From JAUVKT01 sp942491535 (GTDB lineage: Bacteria > Bacteroidota > Bacteroidia > Bacteroidales > VadinHA17), in assembly GCA_942491535.1 (NCBI GenBank), contig CALOBV010000026.1:186001-250000 (forward strand): a DNA stretch of 64,000 nucleotides, given 5' to 3'. A program made the position numbers and the translations under genes. The first letter of the stretch is position 1, and the number at the start of each line of letters is the position of its first letter. Positions 63,087 to 64,000 of the stretch are shown here, one piece after another. The notes under the pieces were generated by a model. It did no database searches and had not been told where the DNA came from. It was given only the letters and a program-made list of their open reading frames with translations.

Positions 63087-64000
63087 TCAGGACGGTAAAA
63101 TATTCACTTTTACTCGTAATATTTTCCTTTTTTGCCACCAGCCTGACTGCACAAAAGAGCAGCCCGGATGAAAAGATATTTATAAAGCAGATCAATGAAG
63201 CAGACGGTTACTTCGTTTATGACGAAGATTATCTCAGTGCAGCCGTAATTTATGAGAGATTATTAAAACTTAATCCTGAAAACCATAACCTGGCTTATAA
63301 ACTGGGTGTTTGCTACCTTAATATACAGGGCTCTGAACTTAAGTCACTGAATCTGCTTCGCTTTGCATCGGAAAATTTTGTCAGAGATATCGATTATAGC
63401 ACAATTGGCGAACCAGCACCTTTTGATGTACTCTACTATCTGGCATTCTCATGCCAGGTAAACCTTGAACTTGAAGAAGCAATTGAAAACTACCAGAGGT
63501 ATAAAAGCCTGTTGCAGGTTAGGGAAGCATCTGAAATAGAATATATTAACCTCCAAATAGAAGCCTGTCAGAATATTATCGAAGCAACAGAAGAAGGCAT
63601 CATACTTATTAAGAATCTTTTTGCGCCATGGTTCAGTGAGTACAGAAACGCTGTTAACCCAATTATCTCACAGAACGATTCGGTCATGGCTTTTACTGTA
63701 AAATCAGAGAGTGGAAATACTATATATTTATCAAAAAGAGTTAATGGAAATTGGGAGCAACCTGGCGACATTACTTCCATGCTGGGTAAATATGATGACA
63801 TGTTTACAAACTCACTGAGGGGTGATGGAAAACAGATGATTATTTGCAGAAACAACGGTTATAAGGGAGATCTTTACATTACAAGTTATAAAAATGGGGA
63901 GTGGGAAAAAATATCCAAACTGGGAAAGAATATTAATACTCGCTACTGGGAATCGCATGGTACACTAAGCGAAGATGGCAGGAGATTATATTTCGCATCT
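63083..64000 (+). CDS. PorE-like TPR/PD40 protein, fourth copy (runs off right edge)
   Basis: Its ATG overlaps the previous stop (ATGA), implying translational coupling. My translation of the 306 codons visible shows a signal peptide (MIRTVKYSLLLVIFSFFATS, ending TAQ), TPR helices with YKLGVCYLNIQGSELKSL, and the first propeller blades (NPIISQNDSVMAFTVKSESG, YWESHGTLSEDGRRLYFAS). The C-terminus, which would show whether this copy has the OmpA domain of PorE, is beyond the window. Confidence 0.8.
   Translation, partial: MIRTVKYSLLLVIFSFFATSLTAQKSSPDEKIFIKQINEADGYFVYDEDYLSAAVIYERLLKLNPENHNLAYKLGVCYLNIQGSELKSLNLLRFASENFVRDIDYSTIGEPAPFDVLYYLAFSCQVNLELEEAIENYQRYKSLLQVREASEIEYINLQIEACQNIIEATEEGIILIKNLFAPWFSEYRNAVNPIISQNDSVMAFTVKSESGNTIYLSKRVNGNWEQPGDITSMLGKYDDMFTNSLRGDGKQMIICRNNGYKGDLYITSYKNGEWEKISKLGKNINTRYWESHGTLSEDGRRLYFAS

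Noticed and set aside
1..64000. Mobile elements, prophage or defence islands
   Set aside because: I found no transposase, integrase, phage structural gene, restriction, toxin-antitoxin or Cas protein among the readable frames.

Overview
The window looks like chromosomal DNA of a Bacteroidota bacterium, probably Bacteroidales/Marinilabiliales-like. This is inferred from low GC, promoters of the TTTG / TAnnTTTG type, type IX secretion (T9SS) genes (gldJ, porU, porV, a PorP/SprF family member), and families largely confined to this phylum (DUF6452, DUF6048, PorE-like TPR/PD40 proteins). I saw no transposase, integrase, phage gene, CRISPR array or rRNA.

Layout. Positions 1-13973 (minus strand) encode one giant secreted modular surface protein. 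It has six LamG-like/Calx-beta modules, then a G8-like region, HYR domains and PKD-like sequence, and it runs off the left edge. Its frame is broken by four single-base shifts within about 235 bp (5190-5425) and once more near 2733. A tRNA-Val(TAC) with its own promoter and terminator follows at 14433-14507. Positions 15030-22306 hold a TPR/FlgO-like membrane protein, a PlsC-type acyltransferase with unusual motifs, a C-terminally shortened aldo/keto reductase, a 5'-nucleotidase-like phosphoesterase and FolC. A plus-strand run (22423-28318) carries PhoH/PIN, a SixA-like phosphatase, MtaB, an inositol-monophosphatase-like enzyme, an LpxL-like acyltransferase and a family 2 glycosyltransferase. 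A minus-strand run from 33138 down to 28537 carries PorP/SprF-like, GldJ, MurF and inorganic pyrophosphatase. Divergent from it, 33283-38806 carries PorU, PorV, IspF and a CoA-binding protein. Positions 38874-46367 (minus) carry urocanase and an envelope/housekeeping operon (two M23 peptidases, CapA-like, MerR, Nif3-like, zinc-ribbon coiled coil). Positions 46476-57172 are mostly housekeeping: AlaS, acyl-CoA synthetase, DUF6452, DUF6048, Na+/solute symporter, RecR, aminotransferase and an orphan 2-oxoacid dehydrogenase E2. From 57282 to the right edge there is a tandem array of at least four PorE-like TPR/PD40 proteins with different C-terminal ends.

How the genes fit together. PorU, PorV, GldJ and the PorP/SprF-like protein are parts of the T9SS, which would be a plausible route for the giant adhesin. 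The PorE-like array lies in the same broad region and shares the N-terminal architecture of PorE, the T9SS component that binds peptidoglycan. Here the OmpA-type end is absent from the three complete copies, which end instead in a transmembrane anchor, nothing, or a SPOR domain. This array is my best candidate for an under-described system.

A second theme is short tandem repeats of 7-8 bp placed exactly at gene 3' ends (14.9, 17.1, 19.0, 28.4 and 38.9 kb). Two of them supply the stop codon of the adjacent gene, and one appears to have shortened the protein.
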